Source: Niallia circulans
Lineage (GTDB): Bacteria > Bacillota > Bacilli > Bacillales > Cytobacillaceae
Assembly (NCBI RefSeq): GCF_003726095.1
Contig: NZ_CP026031.1
Span: forward strand, 4,962,001 to 5,026,000
DNA: 64,000 bases
Direction of reading: 5' to 3'
The notes beneath the pieces are model-generated. The model was not told the origin of the DNA. It ran no database searches and saw only the letters and a program-made list of their open reading frames with translations. Shown piece by piece: positions 37,604-46,581 of the stretch. The stretch's first letter is position 1, and every line of letters begins with the position of its first letter. The position numbers and the translations under genes were made by a program.

Positions 37604-39165
37604 AAGTAATGTTAGTAGATGATGAACCGATTGAAAGAGAAGGATTGAAGCTTATGCTTAGCCGTAATCGTTCTAATTTTGAAATTACTGCAGAAGCGGA
37701 AAATGGGAAAGATGCAGTAGAGTTGGCTATTGCTCATAAGCCAGATTTAGTTTTTATGGATATAAAGATGCCAGAGTTGGATGGGATCGAAGCGATTAAA
37801 CGAATATATGCCTCTGCTCCTATGATTAAATATATTATGGTTTCTGCTTTTGATACATTTGATTATGCCCGAGAAGCAATGAAATTTGGGATAAAGGAAT
37901 ATTTACTTAAACCAAGCAAGGTCTCAGAGGTTTTAGCTGCTTTTGATGGAATGGCAGCAGAAATTGAAAAAGAAAAACGAGAAGTAAGGAATAGGCAGGA
38001 AATTCATCATCGACTGGAGAGGGTTAGTTCTGTTATCGAAAATGAATTTATCGTTTCCTTAATAATGGATTATGTGCATGAATTTAATCAGGAGGAATGG
38101 GATGAATGGCTTGATCTTGAACAGAAAAAAGGATTTGTTACCGTTTTTTCCTTTGAATCAGAAGACCAGCATCCAAGCAAAGCAGTAAAAGGCCATTGGT
38201 ATCGCATCCTCAAACAAGCTTTACAGGCATATGATCTCCCTTGTATTGTTGGACCATTAACAGGCTTTCAAGTACCTATACTTGTACTCTTGGATGAAAA
38301 TATACCACCAGATAAAGAGAGAAGAGACTATTTTGCTCGAAAGATTATCCACGATGTACAAAAACAGCTTGAACAATGTCTTTTATATGCAGGGGTAGGT
38401 ACAATTGTTTCAAATATTCATCAGTTTTCTGATTCTTATAAAGAAGCAATCTATGCGTTGGAGCTTGTTCACAGCCATCCAAGTGCAGCATATATGACCT
38501 ATAATGATCGCGTTAAGCAAAAACGGAAACAATTAATTCCCTTTGATGTGGAGAAAGAACTACTAGATGCAGTGAAAAAGGGAGAGAGCCAAAAAGGGTT
38601 ACAAATGTTTGAAACCTATTTTCAATCTATTCAACAGGCTTCCGACTTCCAGCTAAGAATGATACACAAAGCAATGGAGAGCTTCTTTATCGTCTTAACT
38701 CGTTCGCTGAAAGAACTAGGCTTTGAAGAGGAAATTGAAACGAGCTTAGGACAATTTGATCACTCAATGCAAATTAAAGAAGCAGCTAAATCACAATTAT
38801 TGAGTATTATGAAGCGGTTAGGAGAATGGCGGTCAAAGGGGATACACTCCTTACTATTAGAAGCAAAAGAGTACATCGATAAATATTATGATCGAGCTAT
38901 TTCTCTCGAGGAAGTTGCGGATCAAATTGGCATCAGTTCTTATTATTTAAGTAAATTATTCAAAGAGCGATTTCAAGTTACCTTTATTGACTATATAACA
39001 AATACACGATTGGAAAAGGCAAAGGAACTTCTATTAGTTCCCAATGTATCACTAAAAGAAATAGCTTTAACTATTGGTTACAAGGACCCAAACTATTTTA
39101 GCAGAGTATTTAAAAAAGAAGTGGGAATGAGTCCAAGTGAATATCGAACAAAATATCAACAGTGA
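37597..39165 (+). CDS. YesN-type response regulator (receiver + AraC)
   Basis: 522 residues: receiver domain with Asp55 (LVFMDIKMPELDG), a long central region (140-410) of YesN type, and a C-terminal AraC DNA-binding domain (about 420-520, LEEVADQIGISSYYLSKLFKERF and IALTIGYKDPNYFSRVFKKEVGMSPSEYR). AAAGGAGGA precedes the ATG, which overlaps the kinase end by seven bases. Probable activator of the symporter gene 360 bases downstream. Confidence 0.9.
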   Translation: MLKVMLVDDEPIEREGLKLMLSRNRSNFEITAEAENGKDAVELAIAHKPDLVFMDIKMPELDGIEAIKRIYASAPMIKYIMVSAFDTFDYAREAMKFGIKEYLLKPSKVSEVLAAFDGMAAEIEKEKREVRNRQEIHHRLERVSSVIENEFIVSLIMDYVHEFNQEEWDEWLDLEQKKGFVTVFSFESEDQHPSKAVKGHWYRILKQALQAYDLPCIVGPLTGFQVPILVLLDENIPPDKERRDYFARKIIHDVQKQLEQCLLYAGVGTIVSNIHQFSDSYKEAIYALELVHSHPSAAYMTYNDRVKQKRKQLIPFDVEKELLDAVKKGESQKGLQMFETYFQSIQQASDFQLRMIHKAMESFFIVLTRSLKELGFEEEIETSLGQFDHSMQIKEAAKSQLLSIMKRLGEWRSKGIHSLLLEAKEYIDKYYDRAISLEEVADQIGISSYYLSKLFKERFQVTFIDYITNTRLEKAKELLLVPNVSLKEIALTIGYKDPNYFSRVFKKEVGMSPSEYRTKYQQ

Positions 39166-39193
39166 AACAGCGATTATGGGTCGCTGTTTTTTT
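39166..39193 (+). terminator. Terminator of the sensor operon
   Basis: AACAGCGA / TCGCTGTT stem plus T run directly after the stop. The remaining gap to 39504 should hold the promoter and YesN-type operator of the symporter, but no repeat was clear enough to call. Confidence 0.8.
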
Positions 39194-39504
39194 CCGTTTT
39201 GGAAGATTGGTCTAGACTGCTTATAATGATTTTTAACTAAGCGCAAAGAAACATTTTACAAGAAAGTCTAGCTATTAACAAAAAAGTGAAGATGAAATCG
39301 CTATCAAGAATACGCTTTCGTGATAATTTATTTATATGAACGGAATAGAGTATAGGAATTATTAAATAAAAATGAAAACGGAATCATACTGATGCTAGAA
39401 AGGGAGGAGATAGTAACGTTGATAGTTACTAGATAGTGCTTTGTGATAATCATTAGCAGATAAGAAAGACGGACAGTATCACAAGAGGAGGGAAGAAAGA
39501 GAGT

Positions 39505-39528
39505 ATGTCTCTTTCGAATATATGGTAA
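39505..39528 (+). CDS. Possible seven-codon leader overlapping the symporter start
   Basis: ATG 39505 encodes MSLSNIW and stops at TAA 39526-39528, overlapping ATG 39522 of the symporter (ATGGTAA). Purine-rich GGAGGGAAGAAAGAGAG lies upstream of this ATG, whereas the symporter ATG has no ribosome-binding site of its own. Translational coupling is inferred. Confidence 0.4.
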   Translation: MSLSNIW

Positions 39529-40937
39529 ATAAAAATAGCTATCTTTATATCGGATTAATTACAATGGTTGCAACACTTGGAGGCTTGTTATTTGGGTATG
39601 ATACAGCAGTAATCTCCGGCGCAGAAGGTTCACTTCAAGCCTATTTTACTGAGGGATTAGGACTTAGTTCACTTATCCATGGACTAACTGTCTCAAGTGC
39701 TTTAATTGGTTGTATTATTGGAGGCTTTATATCTGGATACTTCGCTACCAATTTTGGGAGAAAATATTCGCTTATTATTGCCGCTGTATTATTTCTAGTA
39801 TCCGCTCTTGGATCTGCATTTCCTGAATTTTTATTTTTCACAAGAGGGGAACCAAGCTATGCGCTGCTCATTACCTTTAATATCTATCGAATTATTGGAG
39901 GAATTGGCGTAGGTTTAGCTTCAGCCATCTCCCCTATGTATATCGGCGAAATGGCACCGCCCAAAATAAGAGGCACTTTAGTTTCTTTAAATCAATTTGC
40001 TATTATTTTTGGAATGCTTGTTGTCTATTTTGTTAACTGGGGCATTGCTAAAGGACAAACACTAGAGTGGGTAAATGATATCGGTTGGCGCTATATGTTC
40101 CTGTCAGAAGCAATCCCAGCAATTTTATTCATGGTTCTATTATTTACAGTGCCAGAAACACCACGCTATCTTGTATCAAAGAACGAAGATGAAAAAGCGA
40201 TGAATATCCTTTCAAGAATATATGAGAAAACAATGGCGAAAGCGACAATGTTTGAAATTAAAGCATCCTTTAAGGAAAGTAATAAGAAAGCAAAACTATT
40301 TACATTTGGTAAAAAAATTGTTGTCGTTGGAATTTTACTATCAGTCTTCCAGCAATTCGTTGGAATTAATGTTGCTTTATATTATGCACCGCGTATTTTT
40401 GAAAGCATGGGCGCAGCAAGAGATGCTTCGATGTTCCAAACTATTATTATGGGCTTAGTAAATGTTGTTTTCACCCTTATTGCAATCTTCACAGTCGATA
40501 AATTTGGACGCAAACCATTATTAATTATTGGCTCTGTCGGGATGACAATTGGGATGTTTGGGGTAGCAGCAATGGCTTTCTCAAACAAAATCGGAATTGC
40601 TACATTAATTTTTATTATTATCTATACAGCATCCTTTATGATGTCTTGGGGACCAGTTGTCTGGGTATTAATTTCAGAAATCTTCCCGAATAGAATAAGA
40701 GCACAAGCTGTCGCAATTGCCGTAGCAGCACAATGGGCAGCGAACTACTTTATTTCTTCTACTTATCCTGCAATGATGGAGGTAAGTGGCGGTTTAACCT
40801 ATTCTTTTTATGGAATCATGAGTTTACTATCAGCATTGTTCATCTGGAAGTTTGTCCCGGAAACAAAAGGTCGATCATTAGAAGAATTAGAGAAGATCCT
40901 AGTTAACTCTCAGAAAAAAGATGAAGATGTAGCGTAA
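39522..40937 (+). CDS. XylE/XylT-like sugar:H+ symporter
   Basis: 471-residue sugar porter (MFS) with 12 helices: GGLLFGYDTAVISGAEGSL, GRKYSL, the VPETPRYLVSKNE loop, the FQQFVGINVALYYAPRIF motif of helix 7, and the C-terminal PETKGRSLEELE. WVNDIGWRYMFLSEAIPA matches the XylE region with an extended loop, so D-xylose (or arabinose) uptake is the best guess. It sits downstream of the sugar-sensing three-component system. See the leader at 39505 for the unusual start. Confidence 0.87.
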   Translation: MVNKNSYLYIGLITMVATLGGLLFGYDTAVISGAEGSLQAYFTEGLGLSSLIHGLTVSSALIGCIIGGFISGYFATNFGRKYSLIIAAVLFLVSALGSAFPEFLFFTRGEPSYALLITFNIYRIIGGIGVGLASAISPMYIGEMAPPKIRGTLVSLNQFAIIFGMLVVYFVNWGIAKGQTLEWVNDIGWRYMFLSEAIPAILFMVLLFTVPETPRYLVSKNEDEKAMNILSRIYEKTMAKATMFEIKASFKESNKKAKLFTFGKKIVVVGILLSVFQQFVGINVALYYAPRIFESMGAARDASMFQTIIMGLVNVVFTLIAIFTVDKFGRKPLLIIGSVGMTIGMFGVAAMAFSNKIGIATLIFIIIYTASFMMSWGPVVWVLISEIFPNRIRAQAVAIAVAAQWAANYFISSTYPAMMEVSGGLTYSFYGIMSLLSALFIWKFVPETKGRSLEELEKILVNSQKKDEDVA

Positions 40938-40948
40938 GATGAAGTGGT

Positions 40949-40979
40949 AAAAGCAGAGGAGACCATCCTCTGCTTTTTA
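40949..40979 (+). terminator. Terminator of the symporter gene
   Basis: AAAGCAGAGGA / TCCTCTGCTTT stem with a T tail. Confidence 0.88.
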
Positions 40980-40999
40980 GTATTTTGAGAAGTGGATGG

Positions 41000-41690
41000 T
41001 TTGGCTGAAAAGAGAGCAGTTTTGGCTGATAAATCAGTAGTTTGGCTGAAAAGGGAGCAGTTTTGGCTGATAAAATAGTAGTTTGGCTGAAAAGGGAGCA
41101 GCTTTGGCTGATAAATCAGTAGTTTGGCTGAAAAGGGAGCAGTTTTGGCTGATAAAATAGTAGTTTGGCTGAAAAGAGAGCAGTTTTGGCTGATAAATCA
41201 GTAGTTTGGCTGAAAAGGGAGCAGTTTTGGCTGAAAAAATAGTAGTTTGGCTGAAAAGAGGGCAGTTTTGGCTGATAAATCAGTAGTTTGGCTGAAAAGG
41301 GAGCAGTTTTGGCTGAAAAAATAGTAGTTTGGCTGAAAAGGGGGCAGTTTTGGCTGATAAATCAGTAGTTTGGCTGAAAAGAGAGCGGAATTGGCTGATA
41401 AAATAGTAGTTTGGCTGAAAAGAAAGCAGTTTTGGCTGATAAATCAGTAGTTTGGCTGAAAAGGGAGCAGTTTTGGCTGATAAATCAGTAGTTTGGCTGA
41501 AAAGGGAGCAGTTTTGGCTGATAAATCAGTAGTTTGGCTGAAAAGGGAGCAGTTTTGGCTGAAAAAATAGTAGTTTGGCTGAAAAGGGAGCAGTTTTGGC
41601 TGAAAAAATAGTAGTTTGGCTGAAAAGAGAGCAGTTTTGGCTGAAAAAATAGTAGTTTGGCTGAAAAGAGGGCAGTTTTGGTTGATAAAA
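41000..41690. repeat. Tandem array of alternating 21- and 20-bp units (41-bp dimers)
   Basis: About 34 monomers all begin TTTGGCTGA. They alternate between a GAAAAGGGAGCAGT ending (21 bp) and a GATAAATCAGTAG or GATAAAATAGTAG ending (20 bp), so the true period is 41 bp over about 690 bases. CTGATAAATCAG is itself palindromic. Frames inside it on either strand are artefacts. The same core recurs at 57014. The rest of the gap 41691-41778 shows nothing further. Confidence 0.93.
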
Positions 41691-41778
41691 TTAAGTCTTA
41701 TCTCAAAAAGGCAGCCATAATTGGCTAATTCAATCAGCAATCATAAAAAAGGTCTAAAAAATTTATTTTGTAAGCAAA

Positions 41779-41808
41779 TTGTATCAAAGGTGATGCATAT
41801 GCTATGAT
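41779..41808 (+). promoter_or_regulatory. Promoter of the Mef-like leader transcript
   Basis: TTGTAT, an 18-base spacer and TATGAT, about 35 bases upstream of the leader peptide. Confidence 0.5.
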
Positions 41809-41842
41809 TAATTGGAATATAAATGAAGCGGAGGTTTTCCTT

Positions 41843-41890
41843 GTGACAGCATCTATGAGACTAAGATTCCCACATTTCATCGTTAACTAA
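41843..41890 (+). CDS. Macrolide-sensing leader peptide (MTASMRLR type)
   Basis: GTG 41843 with GGAGG eight bases upstream encodes MTASMRLRFPHFIVN. The first eight residues are those I recall for the leader of mef(A)-type efflux genes. The Arg-Leu-Arg motif is the established macrolide-dependent ribosome arrest sequence (also in ErmDL). Stalling at RLR in the presence of erythromycin should change the downstream RNA fold and let transcription pass the terminator at 41966. The gene downstream is a Mef-like efflux pump. Confidence 0.8.
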   Translation: MTASMRLRFPHFIVN

Positions 41891-41998
41891 ATACGTTTGG
41901 ATAGTCTTCTTTTGAGAAGAAGTGGGATTGGTCTGTCTGTTTATGGAAGCCTAATAATGGTTAATAAAGAGGGGAGATACCAAGTCTTCGCTCTTTTT
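41891..41998 (+). promoter_or_regulatory. Transcription attenuator of the Mef-like gene
   Basis: After the leader there is a hairpin TCTTCT-TTTG-AGAAGA (41905-41920). GTGGGATT (41922-41929) can instead pair with ATTCCCAC inside the leader reading frame (41865-41873 region). A terminator hairpin AAAGAG-GGAGA / TCTTC-CTCTTT plus U run occupies 41966-41998, upstream of the MFS start. The mutually exclusive pairings fit leader-stalling attenuation. Confidence 0.65.
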
Positions 41999-42058
41999 TA
42001 CTGCTCTAATAGATAGACTTATTCACATGACAAAAAAATTAGAATGTGAGGTTTATAA

Positions 42059-43296
42059 ATGAGTACAGTTAATAATAAAGAAAATTGGTATCGGAATATT
42101 GTATTATTTCTTAGCAGCCAGACGATATCTTTGTTTGGATCATCGCTTGTGCAATATGCTATTATGTGGCATATAACGTTAACTACTGAATCCGGTTTAA
42201 TGATGACATTATATATCCTTTGTGGATTTCTTCCCACGTTTCTTTTGTCGCCAGTGGCTGGAGTATGGGCCGATCGCTATAATCGGAAACTCTTGATTAT
42301 GATATCTGATGGATTAATTGCATTTGCGACATTAATATTGGCACTGCTCTTTTTAATGGGATATGATTCCATTTGGCTACTCTTTGTGATGGCAGCAGTT
42401 CGAGCGTTTGGAACAGGTGTTCAAACGCCATCTGTTGGGGCGATTTTGCCACAAATAGTGCCAAAAGATAAGCTGACAAAAGTGAATGGTGTTAATGGGA
42501 GTATTCAGGCAGTAATTATGTTTGTATCTCCGATGGTTAGTGCTACTTTATTGACGATGGGATCCATCGAAGCGATTTTTTCATTGATGTTATCACGGCA
42601 GCTATTGCTATTTTTACTTTGCTTGCCTTTTTAAAGATTCCTGCACATCAAAAGGCATCGCTAGAACAAGCGACTAGTTATTTTAGTGATTTTAAAGAAG
42701 GACTGAAATATGTTCATCATCATGCCTTTTTGAAAAAATTCTTTATTTATTTTTCCATCTTTTTTGTGCTGATGGCACCAGCAGCATTCTTAACTCCTTT
42801 GCAGGTTACTCGCAGTTTTGGAGATGATGTCTGGCGGCTTACAGCCATTGAAATAGCTTTTTCGATTGGAATGATGGTAGGCGGAGGAGTCATTGCCGCA
42901 TGGGGTGGATTTGAGAATAAAGTGAAAACAATGACCCTAGCAAGCATTATTATGGGAGTTTGTACTTTTGCACTCGGGATGATTCCATTCTTTTGGATCT
43001 ATTTAGTATTCATGGCACTATTCGGAGTGGCAATGCCTATATTTAATACACCAACCACGGTCTTATTGCAGGAAAAAATAGAAGAAGGGTTTTTAGGAAG
43101 AGTTTTCGGTGTAATGGGAATGATTTCTACCTCTATGATGCCAATTGGCATGTTAATATTTGGACCGCTTGCCGATTTTATTAAAGTCGAATGGTTATTA
43201 TTAGGAACAGGGGCTTTTATTATGATCCTGTCGATTTTTTTAGGAAAAGACAAAGCATTAATCGAAGCTGGAAAACCTTCTATTGAAGGAGTTTGA
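42059..43296 (+). pseudogene. Mef-like macrolide efflux MFS protein, frameshifted
   Basis: Two frames together give one MFS protein of about 412 residues in the MefA/MFS_3 group: WYRNIVLFLSSQTISLFGSSLVQYAIMWHI, then GVWADRYNRKLLIMISDG, PSVGAILPQIVPKDKLTKVNG and, in the second frame, FIDVITAAIAIFTLLAFLKIP onwards. The break is at a run of six T (42576-42581); a seventh T would restore AIFFIDV. The leader peptide and attenuator upstream support macrolide efflux. Whether the frameshift is real or a consensus error cannot be told here. Confidence 0.82.
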
Positions 43297-43303
43297 TTCA
43301 ACT

Positions 43304-43351
43304 GCTAGGCTTGGTGAGCGCATATTATGTTTGCGTAGCTAAGTCTTTTTT
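43304..43351 (+). terminator. Probable terminator after the Mef-like gene
   Basis: Imperfect stem GCTTGGTGAGCGCA / TGCGTAGCTAAGT followed by seven T. Confidence 0.5.
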
Positions 43352-43498
43352 TCTTTTAAAAGGTGGAAGAATTTAAAAGTTCTCTTACGAGGAATGAAAT
43401 TCGATAGTGTTTCTTGTATAATGGATAAATGTATCGGGAAATGCAACGTTCAAAAACGAAACGCTTAATTGATATTTAAGCGTCAACGAGGGATAGGT

Positions 43499-44121
43499 AT
43501 GAAAAGAAGAAGGAAAACTACAACAAATACAATTATTGTCTTAATATTAGTTATATATTTTGGCTATTTATTTGCTTCTACTACAATTAAGCAAAATAAA
43601 GAACAAAGATTATTGAAATATTTACCGGAAATTGCCACTCAACTGAAAAAAATGAATTAAATGCAGAAGAGCTAGCACCCGTTGTGCTTGCTATCATGGA
43701 TCAAGAAAGTCGCGGAAAAGGAAATGATCCCATGCAGTCCTCTGAATCAGCGGGGCTGAAGAGAAATGCAATTGAAGACCCAGCCGAGAGCATTAAGCAA
43801 GGAGTATTTCATTTTGCAGAAGTGTACAAGTATGGGCAAAAGCAAGGAGTAGATATTGAAGCAATCATTCAAAGCTATAATATGGGACCTGGTTATATTG
43901 ATTTCATTGTCAGCAATAATCAAGTCGAACATAGTGAAGAATCAGCCAAAACATACTCTGAATATATGGTTGAACGGTCACCAGACATTTATACATGTAA
44001 TAATGACAAATTGAATTTTAGATATCCATATTGCTATGGAGATTTTACTTATGCAGATAAAGTGACATCTAAGGTCGATGAGATGAGCAATATAATTGAA
44101 AAATATGCTCGTAAATTATAG
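43499..44121 (+). pseudogene. Lysozyme-like (transglycosylase) protein, frameshifted
   Basis: The N-terminal frame (43499-43660) has a basic start and a membrane helix (TIIVLILVIYFGYLFAS) and ends in QLKKMN. The second frame resumes KNELNAEELAPVVLAIMDQESRGKG and runs to 44121. Adding one A to the A7 run at 43646-43652 joins them into about 207 residues. The Glu in MDQESRGKGNDPMQSSESAG and the IIQSYNMGPGYIDFI block identify the Gram-positive lysozyme-like family (N-terminal part of CwlT and YddH). It is an extracellular, membrane-tethered muramidase. It lies 15 bases upstream of cysK. Confidence 0.8.
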
Positions 44122-44136
44122 GAGGAATAAAGAAAA

Positions 44137-45057
44137 ATGAAGCTTTACGATTCTGTACTTGAATTAATTGGCAATACACCAACTGTACGATTGAATAAAA
44201 TACCTAATACTACTGGAGCAGAGGTTTTTATCAAATTAGAATCTTTCAATCCAGGCGGAAGTGTGAAGGATCGTGCGGCTCTAAATATGATTGAACGTGC
44301 CGAAAAAGAGGGAAAGCTTATCCCAGGAAGAAGCACTATTATTGAGCCGACCTCAGGTAATACAGGGATAGGAATTGCTATGGTTGCTGCCGTAAAGGGA
44401 TACCGTTGTATCATTACAATGCCAGATAATGCAACAAAAGAACGTGTCCAAATATTAAAGGCATATGGAGCAGAGGTATATTTAACTCCAGGTAACAGAC
44501 GAATGCAAGGGGCAATTGATGAAGCCAATCGTTTAGCTACAGATATTGCTGACAGCTTTATTCCCATGCAATTTGAAAATGCAGCAAATGCCGATGCTCA
44601 TCGAGGTACTACCGCTGTTGAAATTTTTGAAGCGTTTGAAGGAAAGCTAGATGCACTTGTTTTGACTGCTGGTACTGGGGGAACAGTTACTGGCGTTGGA
44701 GAAGAATTAAAGAAAATGATTCCAGACATAAAAATATATGTAGTGGAGCCATTTGGTTCACCAGTATTATCAGGAGGTAAACCAGGTCCTCATAAAATTC
44801 CAGGGACAGGCCCAGGATTTATACCGAAAATCTTAAACAGAGACATTTTTGATAAAGTCTTATTAATAAAAGATCATGATGCGGAAGTCATGGCGAGACG
44901 TCTAGCAGCGGAAGAAGGGATCTTTGTAGGTGCATCGGGTGCATCTAGCGCGCATTTTGCTGTGCAAATAGCAAGTGAACTACCATCATCTGCTAAAGTG
45001 TTATGCATCGCACCTGATACTGGAGAACGTTATTTATCTTCAGATTTATTTTCATAA
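44137..45057 (+). CDS. cysK: Cysteine synthase
   Basis: 306 residues. PLP-binding Lys44 in PGGSVKDRAALNMIE, the phosphate-binding TSGNTGIG and TAGTGGTVTGVG loops, and GASGASSA near the C-terminus. Makes cysteine from O-acetylserine and sulfide in the cytoplasm. AGGAGGA precedes the ATG. It may be transcribed with the lysozyme-like gene upstream; a terminator follows. Several Bacillus paralogues exist, so the housekeeping role is not guaranteed. Confidence 0.9.
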   Translation: MKLYDSVLELIGNTPTVRLNKIPNTTGAEVFIKLESFNPGGSVKDRAALNMIERAEKEGKLIPGRSTIIEPTSGNTGIGIAMVAAVKGYRCIITMPDNATKERVQILKAYGAEVYLTPGNRRMQGAIDEANRLATDIADSFIPMQFENAANADAHRGTTAVEIFEAFEGKLDALVLTAGTGGTVTGVGEELKKMIPDIKIYVVEPFGSPVLSGGKPGPHKIPGTGPGFIPKILNRDIFDKVLLIKDHDAEVMARRLAAEEGIFVGASGASSAHFAVQIASELPSSAKVLCIAPDTGERYLSSDLFS

Positions 45058-45119
45058 AAGTATGGAGACATTGGAATAAGCTGTTCCTATTGGGAGAAAA
45101 AATTTCAAATGACATTAAC

Positions 45120-45150
45120 TGGCCAGATCATTTATGATTTGGTCTTTTTT
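45120..45150 (+). terminator. Terminator of cysK
   Basis: GGCCAGATCAT / ATGATTTGGTC stem (one G-U pair) plus six T. Confidence 0.82.
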
Positions 45151-45266
45151 CTCCAATTAGCATAATAATGTTTTGATTTTATAATACATCTTTAACTCTG
45201 TTTTGAATCGTGTGTATAATAATACATACAAACAAATTTTTATACGTAATTAAGGGAATGGAGCTA

Positions 45267-45875
45267 ATGAAATTGATTTGTGAGTCCGGCCAATTAACAG
45301 ATTACTTATCTGAACAAAAGAAAGTTAATTATTCTAATCCAATTATTAAAGAACAAAGAAAGGAGCTTTTTAATTCAGCTCAAACAGAAATCGAAAAAAC
45401 TAAAGTAGCCTTTGAATTCGTCCGTGATGAAATATCTCACTCTTGGGATATTCAAGGCAAACGAGTGACTTGTAAGGCATCCGATGTTTTGAAGTACAAA
45501 GAAGGAATTTGTTATGCAAAAGCTAATCTATTAGCAGCTTTATTACGTTCTCAGCATATTCCAACAGGTTTCTGTTATCAGCGATTGATGTTGTTTGACT
45601 CTCCTGAAAAAGGATATTGTCTACATGCTTTAAATGCCGTTTATTTAAAATCTCTAAATAAATGGATACGATTAGATGCTCGTGGAAACAAAGCTGGCAT
45701 TGATGCACAATTTTCCTTAGAGGAAGAAAAGTTAGCTTTTACAGTTAATGAAAAAATGGATGAAAAGGACTATCCCGTTATTTATGTTCAGCCAAATACC
45801 AAAACAATAAATGTGTTAAAGGGTCATAATGATGCATTAGAAATGTACAAACATCATTTGCCTGATAGCATTTAG
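45267..45875 (+). CDS. Transglutaminase-like cysteine protease family protein
   Basis: 202 residues with the transglutaminase core: Cys82 (KEGICYAKANLLAALLRS), His120 (CLHALNAVYL) and Asp137 (KWIRLDARGNK). No signal peptide. Members of this soluble group are of unknown function in Bacilli. ATG 45267 is preceded by GGAG; the earlier start at 45210 falls before that site. Confidence 0.82.
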   Translation: MKLICESGQLTDYLSEQKKVNYSNPIIKEQRKELFNSAQTEIEKTKVAFEFVRDEISHSWDIQGKRVTCKASDVLKYKEGICYAKANLLAALLRSQHIPTGFCYQRLMLFDSPEKGYCLHALNAVYLKSLNKWIRLDARGNKAGIDAQFSLEEEKLAFTVNEKMDEKDYPVIYVQPNTKTINVLKGHNDALEMYKHHLPDSI

Positions 45876-45917
45876 TGCAGGTGTTTAATGGTTTACAAGG
45901 AGATGAGAAAGAGGAAA

Positions 45918-46108
45918 ATGCATTGCTGTAGGGAGATGATTATCATGCAACATTCAAGTGTGATATTCATAAAAATCCCTTTGACTGTCCAGATAAATTA
46001 ATTTTATTCAATGAAAAGGATCATGACTACGGATTGATCATACATGATGGTGGTACTTCAAGTATTGGAATTGAATTTAGTCCGTGGTGTAGGTCAAAAT
46101 TAGCATAG
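45918..46108 (+). pseudogene. DUF6980-family protein, frameshifted
   Basis: MHCCREMIIMQ in the first frame continues, after one missing base near 45959-45960, as TFKCDIHKNPFDCPDKLILFNE, then YGLIIHDGGTSSIGIEFSPWC and a stop at 46106-46108. The Cys pairs, CPD and IIHDGGTSSIGI...PWC pattern match the small DUF6980 zinc-ribbon-like family. It is the fourth gene in the window with a single-base -1 shift. Sequence between 46109 and 46247 could not be assigned. Confidence 0.65.
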
Positions 46109-46247
46109 GTTGTGCAGATTTACCTACGTATTGGCCAAGTATCGGTTGGAAGAATGAGAATTAGGACAGCTGAAAATTGCATAAGGTGAAACTTTTTATT
46201 CCATATAAGCGTACAATTTATAAACAAATTATTAGGGAGGGAAAGTA

Positions 46248-46526
46248 TTGGGAATTTTACTCGAATTGTTAAATTTTGCTGTTTATATACCTTTTTTTAA
46301 GGTCGATGAAGAAGATGTATGCAGAAATGTAAAACATCTAAAAAAACATCAATGGTTCCAAAATTACCTTAATGTTGAAGAGTATCGTGGGCTTATAATT
46401 CATGATAAGGATGTCCGACAATGTATTGGGAAATTCAAAAGTAGTAAACTTCATAATCATTCTTATCAAAATAAGTGTCAAGAAAAATTATACAAAGCTC
46501 TACTGAAAAATGGGAATATTGTCTAA
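46248..46526 (+). CDS. Hypothetical protein
   Basis: 92 residues starting at TTG 46248, with AGGGAGGG seven bases upstream. Basic, mostly helical, with an N-terminal hydrophobic stretch (ILLELLNFAVYIPFF). No family recognised. Confidence 0.5.
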   Translation: MGILLELLNFAVYIPFFKVDEEDVCRNVKHLKKHQWFQNYLNVEEYRGLIIHDKDVRQCIGKFKSSKLHNHSYQNKCQEKLYKALLKNGNIV

Positions 46527-46537
46527 AGCAGTTGCAG

Positions 46538-46570
46538 GAAAAAAGGCTGTCAAGATAGTTTTGGCAGCCT
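46538..46570 (-). terminator. Terminator of the retinol-dehydrogenase-like gene
   Basis: GGCTGCCAA / TTGACAGCC-type stem with seven T on the minus strand; also partly usable on the plus strand. Confidence 0.7.
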
Positions 46571-46581
46571 CCTTCTTTTCT

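Noticed and set aside
41000..41690. CRISPR array
   Set aside because: Repeat units are directly adjacent with no unique spacers, and no cas gene is in the window.
42059..43296. Programmed frameshift in the Mef-like gene
   Set aside because: A T6 run could slip, but the same -1 loss occurs in three other genes with different runs and no stimulatory structure was seen.
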